A DNA stretch of 64,000 nucleotides from contig OZ036013.1 in NCBI GenBank assembly GCA_964035015.1, positions 11,163,266 to 11,227,265 on the forward strand, in the 5' to 3' direction. This document shows positions 30,701 to 42,527 of this stretch, piece after piece (the first letter of the stretch is position 1; the number at the start of each line of letters is the position of its first letter). The DNA comes from Corallium rubrum (Eukaryota > Cnidaria > Anthozoa > Scleralcyonacea > Coralliidae). A model generated the notes under the pieces. That model saw nothing but the letters and a program-made list of their open reading frames with translations, made no database searches and had not been told where the DNA came from. The position numbers and the translations under genes are program-made.

Positions 30701-33700
30701 TTTGTTGCGATTTGTTGTCATTTGTTGCGATTTGTTGCGATTTGTTGTGATTTGTTACGATTTGTTGCGATTTGTTGTGATTTGTTGCAATTTGTTGCCA
30801 TTTGTTCTGCTTTGTTACGATTTGTTGCGATTTGTTGCGATTTGTTGCGACTTGTTGCGATTTGTTGTGCTTTGTTTTGATTTATTGTGATTTGTTGCGA
30901 TTTGTTGCGATTTGTTGCGATTTGTTGCGATTTGTTGTGATTTTTTCTGATTTGTTGCGATTTGTTGTGATTTGTTGCGCTTTGTTGCGATTTGTTGCGA
31001 TTTGTTGTGATTTGTTGTGATTTTTTCTGATTTCTTGCGATTTGTTGCGATTTGTTGCGATTTGTTGTGATTTGTTGCGATTTGTTGGGATTTGTTGCGA
31101 TTTGTTGCGATTTGTTGTGATTTGTTGCGATTTGTTGTGATTTGTTGTGATTTGTTACGATTTGTTGTGATTTGTTGTGATTTGTTCCGATTGTGATTTG
31201 TTGCGATTTGTTGTGATTTGTTGTGATTTGTTGTGATTTGTTGCGATTTGTTGCGATTTGTTGCGATTTGTTGCGATTTGTTGCGATTTGTTACGATTTG
31301 TTGTGATTTTCTCTGATTTGTTGCGATTTGTTGTGATTTGTTGCGATTTGTTGCGATTTGTTGCGATTTGTTGTGATTTTTTCTGATTTGTTGCGATTTG
31401 TTGCGATTTGTTGCGATTTCTTGTGATTTGTTGCGATTTGTTGTGATTTGTTGCGATTTGTTGCGATTTGTTGCGATTTGTTGCGATTTGTTGTCATTTG
31501 TTGCGATTTGTTGCGATTTGTTGTGATTTGTTACGATTTGTTGCGATTTGTTGTGATTTGTTGCAATTTGTTGCCATTTGTTCTGCTTTGTTACGATTTG
31601 TTGCGATTTGTTGCGATTTGTTGCGACTTGTTGCGATTTGTTGTGCTTTGTTTTGATTTATTGTGATTTGTTGCGATTTGTTGCGATTTGTTGCGATTTG
31701 TTGTGATTTTTTCTGATTTGTTGCGATTTGTTGTGATTTGTTGCGCTTTGTTGCGATTTGTTGCGATTTGTTGTGATTTGTTGTGATTTTTTCTGATTTC
31801 TTGCGATTTGTTGCGATTTGTTGCGATTTGTTGTGATTTGTTGCGATTTGTTGGGATTTGTTGGGATTTGTTGCGATTTGTTGCGATTTGTTGTGATTTG
31901 TTGCGATTTGTTGTGATTTGTTGTGATTTGTTACGATTTGTTGTGATTTGTTGTGATTTGTTCCGATTGTGATTTGTTGCGATTTGTTGTGATTTGTTGT
32001 GATTTGTTCCGATTGTGATTTGTTGCGATTTGTTGCGATTTGTTACGATTTGTTGTGATTTGTTGTGATTTGTTCCGATTGTGATTTGTTGCGATTTGTT
32101 ACGATTTGTTGTGATTTGTTGTGATTTGTTGCGATTTGTTGTGACTTGTTGCGATTTGTTACGATTTGTTGTGATTTGTTGTGATTTGTTGCGATTTGTT
32201 GTGATTTGTTGCAATTTGTTGCGATTTGTTGCGACTTGTTGCGATTTGTTGTGCTTTGTTGCGATTTGTTGTGATTTGTTGCGATTTGTTGCGATTTGTT
32301 GCGATTTGTTGCGATTTGTTGTGATTTGTTGTGATTTGTTGCGATTTGTTGCGAGTTGTAATGATTTGTTGCGATTTGTTGCGATTTGTTGCGATTTGTT
32401 GCGATTTGTTGCGATTTGTTGCGATTTGTTGCGATTTGTTGCGATTTGTTACGATTTGTTGTGATTTGTTGTGATTTGTTGCGATTTGTTGCGACTTGTT
32501 GCGACTTGTTGCGATTTGTTGCGATTTGTTGTGATTTCTTCCGATTTGTTGTGATTTGTTGCGATTTGTTGCGATTTGTTACGATTTGTTGTGATTTGTT
32601 CCGATTGTGATTTGTTGCGATTTGTTCTGATTTGTTGTGATTTGTTCCGATTGTGATTTGTTGCGATTTGTTGTGATTTGTTGTGATTTGTTCCGATTGT
32701 GCTTTGTTGCGATTTGTTGCGATTTGTTACGATTTGTTGTGATTTGTTGTGATTTGTTGCGATTTGTTGTGATTTCTTGCGATTTGTTGTGATTTGTTGC
32801 GATTTGTTGCGATTTGTTGTGATTTTTTCTGATTTGTTGCGATTTGTTGTGATTTGTTGCGATTTGTTGCGATTTGTTGCGATTTGTTGTGATTTTTTCT
32901 GATTTGTTGCGATTTGTTGCGATTTGTTGCGATTTCTTGTGATTTGTTGCGATTTGTTGTGATTTGTTGCGATTTGTTGCGATTTGTTGCGATTTGTTGC
33001 GATTTGTTGTCATTTGTTGCGATTTGTTGCGATTTGTTGCGATTTGTTCTGATTTGTTGCGATTTGTTGCGATTTGTTGCGATTTGTTGCGATTTGTTGC
33101 GATTTGTTGCGATTTGTTGCGATTTGTTGTGATTTGTTGCGATTTGTTACGATTTGTTGTGATTTGTTGTGATTTGTTGCGATTTGTTGTGATTTGTTGC
33201 AATTTGTTGCGATTTGTTGCGATTTGTTGTGCTTTGTTGCGATTTGTTGCGATTTGTTGTGATTTGTTGTGATTTGTTGCGATTTGTTGTGATTTGTTGC
33301 AATTTGTTGCGATTTGTTGTGCTTTGTTGCGATTTGTTGCGATTTGTTGCGATTTGTTGTGATTTGTTGCGATTTGTTGTGATTTGTTGCGATTTGTTGC
33401 GATTTGTTGCGATTTGTTGCGATTTGTTGCGATTTGTTCGATTTGTTGTGATTTGTTGCTGATTTGTTGCGATTTGTTGTGATTTGTTGCGATTTGTTGC
33501 GATTTGTTGCGATTTGTTGTGATTTGTTGCTGATTTGTTGCGATTTGTTGCGATTTGTTGCGATTTGTTGTGATTTGTTGCGATTTGTTGTGATTTGTTG
33601 CGATTTGTTGCGATTTGTTGCGATTTGTTGTGATTTGTTGCGATTTGTTGCGATTTGTTGCGATTTGTTCTGATTTGTTGCGATTTGTTGTGATTTGTTG

Positions 33701-34390
33701 CGATTTGTTGCGATTTGTTGCGATTTGTTGTGATTTGTTGCGATTTGTTGCGATTTGTTGTGATTTGTTGCGATTTGTTGTGATTTGTTGTGATTTGTTG
33801 CGATTTGTTGTGATTTGTTGTGATTTGTTGTGATTTGTTGCGATTTGTTGATTTGTTGCGATTTGTTGTGATTTGTGTGATTTGTTCCGATTGTGATTTG
33901 TTGCGATTTGTTGCGATTTGTTGCGATTTGTTGGGATTTGTTGTGATTTGTTCCGATTGTTGATTTGTTGCGATTTGTTGTGATTTGTTGTGATTTGTTG
34001 CGATTTGTTGCGATTTGTTGCGATTTGTTCCGATTGTGATTTGTTGCGATTTGTTGTGATTTGTTCGATTGTGATTTGTTGCGATTTGTTGTGATTTGTT
34101 ACGATTTGTTGCGATTTGTTGTGATTTGTTGCAATTTGTTGCCATTTGTTCTGCTTTGTTACGATTTGTTGCGATTTGTTGCGATTTGTTGCGACTTGTT
34201 GCGATTTGTTGTGCTTTGTTTTGATTTATTGTGATTTGTTGCGATTTGTTGCGATTTGTTGCGATTTGTTGCGATTTGTTGCGATTTGTTGTGATTTTTT
34301 CTGATTTGTTGCGATTTGTTGTGATTTGTTGTGATTTGTTGCGATTTGTTGCGATTTGTTGCGATTTGTTGCGATTTGTTACGATTTGTT
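15742..34390. repeat. Decamer satellite, divergent domain with higher-order repeats
   Basis: Tandem 10-bp unit GATTTGTTGC with many variants: GATTTGTTGT, GATTTGTTAC, GATTTGTTCT, GATTTTTTCT, GCTTTGTTGT, AATTTGTTGC, GACTTGTTGC, and a phase-breaking GATTTGTTCCGATTGT. Combinations recur in long-range order. The marker GCTTTGTTTTGATTTATTG is at 21953, 25325, 27885, 30869, 31645 and 34213, and GATTTGTTTTGATTTATTG is near 19111 and 23241. Segments repeat with offsets of about 776, 2560, 2841 and 12,261 bp. It has no spacers, so it is not CRISPR-like, and no stop codons in the basic unit. Confidence 0.97.
22200..24790. repeat. Indel-rich segment of the satellite
   Basis: Within the divergent domain, 1-3 base losses and gains are unusually dense: TTCGATTTG for TTGCGATTTG, GATTTGATTTG, TTGTTGTTGCG, TTGGATTTG, TTGATTTTTG and TTGCATTTGC. 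Neighbouring blocks keep the exact 10-bp register for hundreds of bases. Smaller patches of the same kind are at 27315-27345 and 33435-34080. Uncorrected long-read consensus error is the first explanation. Confidence 0.8.
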
Positions 34391-37300
34391 GTGATTTGTT
34401 GTGATTTGTTGCGATTTGTTGCGATTTGTTGCGATTTGTTGCGATTTGTTGCGATTTGTTGCGATTTGTTGTGATTTGTTGCGATTTGTTGCGATTTGTT
34501 GCGATTTGTTGTGATTTGTTGCGATTTGTTGCGATTTGTTGCGATTTGTTGCGATTTGTTGCGATTTGTTGCGATTTGTTGTGATTTGTTGCGATTTGTT
34601 GCGATTTGTTGCGATTTGTTGTGATTTGTTGCGATTTGTTGCGATTTGTTGCGATTTGTTGCGATTTGTTGCGATTTGTTGCGATTTGTTGCGATTTGTT
34701 GCGATTTGTTGCGATTTGTTGCGATTTGTTGCGATTTGTTGCGATTTGTTGCGATTTGTTGTGATTTGTTGCGATTTGTTGCGATTTGTTGCGATTTGTT
34801 GCGATTTGTTGCGATTTGTTGTGATTTGTTGCGATTTGTTGCGATTTGTTGCGATTTGTTGTGATTTGTTGCGATTTGTTGCGATTTGTTGCGATTTGTT
34901 GCGATTTGTTGCGATTTGTTGCGATTTGTTGCGATTTGTTGCGATTTGTTGCGATTTGTTGCGATTTGTTGCGATTTGTTGCGATTTGTTGCGATTTGTT
35001 GCGATTTGTTGTGATTTGTTGCGATTTGTTGCGATTTGTTGCGATTTGTTGCGATTTGTTGCGATTTGTTGCGATTTGTTGCGATTTGTTGCGATTTGTT
35101 GCGATTTGTTGCGATTTGTTGCGATTTGTTGCGATTTGTTGCGATTTGTTGCGATTTGTTGCGATTTGTTGCGATTTGTTGCGATTTGTTGCGATTTGTT
35201 GCGATTTGTTGTGATTTGTTGCGATTTGTTGCGATTTGTTGTGATTTGTTGCGATTTGTTGCGATTTGTTGCGATTTGTTGTGATTTGTTGCGATTTGTT
35301 GCGATTTGTTGTGATTTGTTGCGATTTGTTGCGATTTGTTGTGATTTGTTGCGATTTGTTGCGATTTGTTGCGATTTGTTGTGATTTGTTGCGATTTGTT
35401 GCGATTTGTTGCGATTTGTTGCGATTTGTTGCGATTTGTTGCGATTTGTTGCGATTTGTTGCGATTTGTTGCGATTTGTTGCGATTTGTTGCGATTTGTT
35501 GCGATTTGTTGCGATTTGTTGCGATTTGTTGCGATTTGTTGCGATTTGTTGTGATTTGTTGCGATTTGTTGCGATTTGTTGCGATTTGTTGCGATTTGTT
35601 GCGATTTGTTGCGATTTGTTGCGATTTGTTGCGATTTGTTGCGATTTGTTGCGATTTGTTGCGATTTGTTGCGATTTGTTGCGATTTGTTGCGATTTGTT
35701 GCGATTTGTTGCGATTTGTTGTGATTTGTTGCGATTTGTTGCGATTTGTTGCGATTTGTTGCGATTTGTTGTGATTTGTTGCGATTTGTTGCGATTTGTT
35801 GCGATTTGTTGCGATTTGTTGCGATTTGTTGCGATTTGTTGCGATTTGTTGTGATTTGTTGCGATTTGTTGCGATTTGTTGCGATTTGTTGCGATTTGTT
35901 GCGATTTGTTGCGATTTGTTGCGATTTGTTGCGATTTGTTGCGATTTGTTGTGATTTGTTGCGATTTGTTGCGATTTGTTGCGATTTGTTGCGATTTGTT
36001 GCGATTTGTTGTGATTTGTTGCGATTTGTTGCGATTTGTTGCGATTTGTTGCGATTTGTTGCGATTTGTTGCGATTTGTTGCGATTTGTTGCGATTTGTT
36101 GCGATTTGTTGCGATTTGTTGTGATTTGTTGCGATTTGTTGCGATTTGTTGTGATTTGTTGCGATTTGTTGCGATTTGTTGCGATTTGTTGCGATTTGTT
36201 GCGATTTGTTGCGATTTGTTGCGATTTGTTGTGATTTGTTGCGATTTGTTGCGATTTGTTGTGCTTTGTTGCGATTTGTTGCGATTTGTTGTCATTTGTT
36301 GCGATTTGTTGCGATTTGTTGTGATTTGTTGCGATTTGTTGCGATTTGTTGTGATTTGTTGCGATTTGTTGCGATTTGTTGCGATTTGTTGCGATTTGTT
36401 GTGATTTGTTGCGATTTGTTGTGATTTGTTGCGATTTTTATGATTTGTTTCGATTTGTTGCGATTTGTTGCGATTTGTTGCGATTTGTTGCGATTTGTTG
36501 TGATTTGTTGCGATTTGTTGCGATTTGTTGCGATTTGTTGTGATTTGTTGCGATTTGTTGCGATTTGTTGCGATTTGTTGTGATTTGTTGCGATTTGTTG
36601 CGATTTGTTGTGATTTGTTGCGATTTGTTGCGATTTGTTGCGATTTGTTGCGATTTGTTGCGATTTGTTGCGATTTGTTGTCATTTGTTGCGATTTGTTG
36701 CGATTTGTTGCGATTTGTTGCGATTTGTTGCGATTTGTTGTGATTTGTTGCGATTTGTTGCGATTTGTTGTCATTTGTTGCGATTTGTTGCGATTTGTTG
36801 CGATTTGTTGCGATTTGTTGTGATTTGTTGCGATTTGTTGCGATTTGTTGCGATTTGTTGCGATTTGTTGCGATTTGTTGTGATTTGTTGCGATTTGTTG
36901 CGATTTGTTGCGATTTGTTGCGATTTGTTGCGATTTGTTGCGATTTGTTGCGATTTGTTGCGATTTGTTGCGATTTGTTGCGATTTGTTGTGATTTGTTG
37001 CGATTTGTTGCGATTTGTTGTGATTTGTTGCGATTTGTTGCGATTTGTTGTGATTTGTTGCGATTTGTTGCGATTTGTTGTGATTTGTTGCGATTTGTTG
37101 CGATTTGTTGCGATTTGTTGCGATTTGTTGCGATTTGTTGCGATTTGTTGCGATTTGTTGTGATTTGTTGCGATTTGTTGCGATTTGTTGCGATTTGTTG
37201 CGATTTGTTGTGATTTGTTGCGATTTGTTGCGATTTGTTGCGATTTGTTGCGATTTGTTGCGATTTGTTGCGATTTGTTGCGATTTGTTGTGATTTGTTG

Positions 37301-40300
37301 CGATTTGTTGCGATTTGTTGCGATTTGTTGCGATTTGTTGCGATTTGTTGTGATTTGTTGCGATTTGTTGCGATTTGTTGCGATTTGTTGTGATTTGTTG
37401 CGATTTGTTGCGATTTGTTGCGATTTGTTGCGATTTGTTGCGATTTGTTGCGATTTGTTGTGATTTGTTGCGATTTGTTGCGATTTGTTGCGATTTGTTG
37501 CGATTTGTTGCGATTTGTTTGATTTGTTGATTTGTTGCGATTTGTTGCGATTTGTTGCGATTTGTTGCGATTTGTTGTGATTTGTTGCGATTTGTTGCGA
37601 TTTGTTGTGATTTGTTGCGATTTGTTGCGATTTGTTGCGATTTGTTGCGATTTGTTGCGATTTGTTGCGATTTGTTGCGATTTGTTGCGATTTGTTGTGA
37701 TTTGTTGCGATTTGTTGCGATTTGTTGTGATTTGTTGCGATTTGTTGCGATTTGTTGCGATTTGTTGCGATTTGTTGCGATTTGTTGCGATTTGTTGCGA
37801 TTTGTTGCGATTTGTTGTGATTTGTTGCGATTTGTTGCGATTTGTTGCGATTTGTTGCGATTTGTTGTGATTTGTTGTGATTTGTTGCGATTTGTTGCGA
37901 TTTGTTGCGATTTGTTGCGATTTGTTGCGATTTGTTGCGATTTGTTGCGATTTGTTGCGATTTGTTGCGATTTGTTGCGATTTGTTGTGATTTGTTGCGA
38001 TTTGTTGCGATTTGTTGTGATTTGTTGCGATTTGTTGCGATTTGTTGCGATTTGTTGCGATTTGTTGCGATTTGTTGCGATTTGTTGCGATTTGTTGCGA
38101 TTTGTTGTGATTTGTTGCGATTTGTTGCGATTTGTTGCGATTTGTTGCGATTTGTTGCGATTTGTTGCGATTTGTTGCGATTTGTTGCGATTTGTTGTGA
38201 TTTGTTGCGATTTGTTGCGATTTGTTTGTCATTTGTTGCGATTTGTTGCGATTTGTTGCGATTTGTTGCGATTTGTTGTGATTTGTTGCGATTTGTTGTG
38301 ATTTGTTGCGATTTGTTGCGATTTGTTGCGATTTGTTGCGATTTGTTGCGATTTGTTGCGATTTGTTGCGATTTGTTGCGATTTGTTGCGATTTGTTGCG
38401 ATTTGTTGCGATTTGTTGCGATTTGTTGTGATTTGTTGCGATTTGTTGCGATTTGTTGCGATTTGTTGTGATTTGTTGCGATTTGTTGCGATTTGTTGCG
38501 ATTTGTTGTGATTTGTTGCGATTTGTTGCGATTTGTTGCGATTTGTTGCGATTTGTTGCGATTTGTTGTGATTTGTTGCGATTTGTTGCGATTTGTTGCG
38601 ATTTGTTGCGATTTGTTGCGATTTGTTGCGATTTGTTGCGATTTGTTGCGATTTGTTGCGATTTGTTGTGATTTGTTGCGATTTGTTGCGATTTGTTGTG
38701 ATTTGTTGCGATTTGTTGCGATTTGTTGCGATTTGTTGCGATTTGTTGTGATTTGTTGCGATTTGTTGCGATTTGTTGTGATTTGTTGCGATTTGTTGCG
38801 ATTTGTTGCGATTTGTTGCGATTTGTTGCGATTTGTTGCGATTTGTTGCGATTTGTTGCGATTTGTTGCGATTTGTTGTGATTTGTTGCGATTTGTTGCG
38901 ATTTGTTGCGATTTGTTGTGATTTGTTGCGATTTGTTGCGATTTGTTGCGATTTGTTGTGATTTGTTGCGATTTGTTGCGATTTGTTGTGATTTGTTGCG
39001 ATTTGTTGCGATTTGTTGCGATTTGTTGCGATTTGTTGCGATTTGTTGTGATTTGTTGCGATTTGTTGCGATTTGTTGTGATTTGTTGCGATTTGTTGCG
39101 ATTTGTTGCGATTTGTTGCGATTTGTTGCGATTTGTTGCGATTTGTTGCGATTTGTTGTGATTTGTTGCGATTTGTTGCGATTTGTTGCGATTTGTTGCG
39201 ATTTGTTGCGATTTGTTGCGATTTGTTGTGATTTGTTGCGATTTGTTGCGATTTGTTGCGATTTGTTGCGATTTGTTGTGATTTGTTGCGATTTGTTGCG
39301 ATTTGTTGCGATTTGTTGTGATTTGTTGCGATTTGTTGCGATTTGTTGCGATTTGTTGTGATTTGTTGCGATTTGTTGCGATTTGTTGCGATTTGTTGCG
39401 ATTTGTTGCGATTTGTTGTGATTTGTTGCGATTTGTTGCGATTTGTTGCGATTTGTTGTGATTTGTTGCGATTTGTTGCGATTTGTTGCGATTTGTTGCG
39501 ATTTGTTGCGATTTGTTGCGATTTGTTGCGATTTGTTGCGATTTGTTGCGATTTGTTGTCATTTGTTGCGATTTGTTGCGATTTGTTGTCATTTGTTGCG
39601 ATTTGTTGCGATTTGTTGCGATTTGTTGCGATTTGTTGTGATTTGTTGCGATTTGTTGCGATTTGTTGTGATTTGTTGCGATTTGTTGCGATTTGTTGCG
39701 ATTTGTTGCGATTTGTTGCGATTTGTTGCGATTTGTTGCGATTTGTTGCGATTTGTTGTGATTTGTTGCGATTTGTTGCGATTTGTTGTGATTTGTTGCG
39801 ATTTGTTGCGATTTGTTGCGATTTGTTGCGATTTGTTGCGATTTGTTGCGATTTGTTGCGATTTGTTGCGATTTGTTGTGATTTGTTGCGATTTGTTGCG
39901 ATTTGTTGCGATTTGTTGCGATTTGTTGTGATTTGTTGCGATTTGTTGCGATTTGTTGCGATTTGTTGTCATTTGTTGCGATTTGTTGCGATTTGTTGTG
40001 ATTTGTTGCGATTTGTTGCGATTTGTTGCGATTTGTTGCGATTTGTTGTGATTTGTTGCGATTTGTTGCGATTTGTTGTGATTTGTTGCGATTTGTTGCG
40101 ATTTGTTGCGATTTGTTGCGATTTGTTGCGATTTGTTGTGATTTGTTGCGATTTGTTGCGATTTGTTGTGATTTGTTGCGATTTGTTGCGATTTGTTGTG
40201 ATTTGTTGCGATTTGTTGCGATTTGTTGTGATTTGTTGCGATTTGTTGCGATTTGTTGTGATTTGTTGCGATTTGTTGCGATTTGTTGCGATTTGTTGCG

Positions 40301-41330
40301 ATTTGTTGCGATTTGTTGCGATTTGTTGCGATTTGTTGTGATTTGTTGCGATTTGTTGTGATTTGTTGCGATTTGTTGTCATTTGTTGCGATTTGTTGCG
40401 ATTTGTTTCGATTTGTTGCGATTTGTTGCGATTTGTTGCGATTTGTTGCGATTTGTTGCGATTTGTTGCGATTTGTTGCGATTTGTTGTGATTTGTTGCG
40501 ATTTGTTGCGATTTGTTGCGATTTGTTGTGATTTGTTGCGATTTGTTGCGATTTGTTGCGATTTGTTGTGATTTGTTGCGATTTGTTGCGATTTGTTGTC
40601 ATTTGTTGCGATTTGTTGCGATTTGTTGTGATTTGTTGCGATTTGTTGCGATTTGTTGTGCTTTGTTGCGATTTGTTGCGATTTGTTGTCATTTGTTGCG
40701 ATTTGTTGCGATTTGTTGCGATTTGTTGTGATTTGTTGCGATTTGTTGCGATTTGTTGTGATTTGTTGCGATTTGTTGCGATTTGTTGCGATTTGTTGCG
40801 ATTTGTTGTGATTTGTTGCGATTTGTTGCGATTTGTTGTGATTTGTTGCGATTTGTTGCGATTTGTTGCGATTTGTTGTGATTTGTTGCGATTTGTTGCG
40901 ATTTGTTGCGATTTGTTGCGATTTGTTGTGATTTGTTGCGATTTGTTGCGATTTGTTGCGATTTGTTGTGATTTGTTGCGATTTGTTGCGATTTGTTGCG
41001 ATTTGTTGTGCTTTGTTGCGATTTGTTGCGATTTGTTGTGATTTGTTGCGATTTGTTGTGATTTGTTGCGATTTGTTGCGATTTGTTGCGATTTGTTGTC
41101 ATTTGTTGCGATTTGTTGCGATTTGTTGTGATTTGTTGCGATTTGTTGCGATTTGTTGTGCGATTTGTTGCGATTTGTTGCGATTTGTTGCGATTTGTTG
41201 CGATTTGTTGCGATTTGTTGTGATTTGTTGCGATTTGTTGCGATTTGTTGTCATTTGTTGCGATTTGTTGCGATTTGTTGCGATTTGTTGCGATTTGTTG
41301 CGATTTGTTGTGCTTTGTTGCGATTTGTTG
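34391..41330. repeat. Decamer satellite, homogeneous domain
   Basis: Almost pure GATTTGTTGC with interspersed GATTTGTTGT. By eye roughly one unit in four or five is the T variant. Rare other variants are GTCATTTG, GTGCTTTG and phase slips at about 36435, 37520 and 38223. Locally the variants form a 30-bp rhythm, such as T-C-C repeated at 40140-40260. Minus-strand frames stay open for over 5 kb because neither common variant makes a stop on that strand. Confidence 0.97.
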
Positions 41331-42327
41331 CGATTTTTTGCGATTTGTTGCGATTTTTGTGATTTGTTCTGATTTGTTGCGATTTGTTGCGTTTTATTGT
41401 CATTTGTTGCGATTTGTTGCGATTTGTTGTCATTTGTTGCGATTTGTTGCGATTTGTTGCGATTTGTTGCGATTTGTTGTGATTTGTTGCGATTTGTTGC
41501 GATGTGTTGTGATTTGTTGCGATTTGTTGCGATTTGTTGCGATTTGTTGTGATTTGTTGCGATTTGTTGCGATTTGTTGCGATTTGTTGTGCTTTGTTGC
41601 GATTTGTTGCGATTTGTTGTCATTTGTTGCGATTTGTTGCGATTTGTTGTGATTTGTTGCGATTTGTTGCGATTTGTTGCGATTTGTTGTGCTTTGTTGC
41701 GATTTGTTGCGATTTGTTGCGATTTGTTGCGATTTGTTGCGATTTGTTGCGATTTGTTCTGATTTGTTGCGATTTGTTGCGTTTTATTGTCATTTGTTGC
41801 GATTTGTTGCGATTTGTTGTCATTTGTTGCGATTTGTTGCGATTTGTTGCGATTTGTTGCGATTTGTTGTGATTTGTTGCGCTTTGTTGCGATGTGTTGT
41901 GATTTGTTGCGATTTGTTGTCATTTGTTGCGATTTGTTGCGATTTGTTGCGATTTGTTGTCATTTGTTGCGATTTGTTGCGATTTGTTGTCATTTGTTGC
42001 GATTTGTTGTCATTTGTTGCGATTTGTTGCGATTTGTTGCGATTTGTTGTCATTTGTTGCGATTTGTTGCGATTTGTTGTGATTTGTTGCGATTTGTTGC
42101 GATTTGTTGTGCTTTGTTGCGATTTGTTGCGATTTGTTGTCATTTGTTGCGATTTGTTGCGATTTGTTGTGATTTGTTGCGATTTGTTGTCATTTGTTGC
42201 GATTTGTTGCGATTTGTTGCGATTTGTTGCGATTTGTTGTGATTTGTTGCGCTTTGTTGCGATGTGTTGTGATTTGTTGCGATTTGTTGCGATTTGTTGC
42301 GATTTTTGTGATTTTTTTCGATTTGTT
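41331..42327. repeat. Decamer satellite, 390-bp higher-order repeat next to the gap
   Basis: GATTTGTTCTGATTTGTTGC followed by GTTTTATTGTC occurs near 41368 and 41758. GCGATGTGTTGTG occurs at about 41501, 41891 and 42261. The spacing is about 390 bp, then 370. TTGTCATTTG units are much more frequent than in the preceding domain. Confidence 0.85.
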
Positions 42328-42527
42328 NNNNNNNNNNNNNNNNNNNNNNNNNNNNNNNNNNNNNNNNNNNNNNNNNNNNNNNNNNNNNNNNNNNNNNNNN
42401 NNNNNNNNNNNNNNNNNNNNNNNNNNNNNNNNNNNNNNNNNNNNNNNNNNNNNNNNNNNNNNNNNNNNNNNNNNNNNNNNNNNNNNNNNNNNNNNNNNNN
42501 NNNNNNNNNNNNNNNNNNNNNNNNNNN
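42328..42527. other. Assembly gap, 200 N
   Basis: Exactly 200 undetermined bases lie within the satellite. The round length suggests a conventional placeholder, so the true array length is unknown. Confidence 0.99.

Noticed and set aside
15742..34390. CRISPR-like array
   Set aside because: Units are contiguous 10-mers without spacers, in a eukaryotic context.
16609..41923. Very long minus-strand open frames (up to 1737 codons) with the repeated peptide NRNKSQQIAT
   Set aside because: They follow from a stop-free 10-bp repeat. Starts depend on rare satellite variants, all three frames give the same peptide, and there is no promoter, splice or codon-bias evidence.
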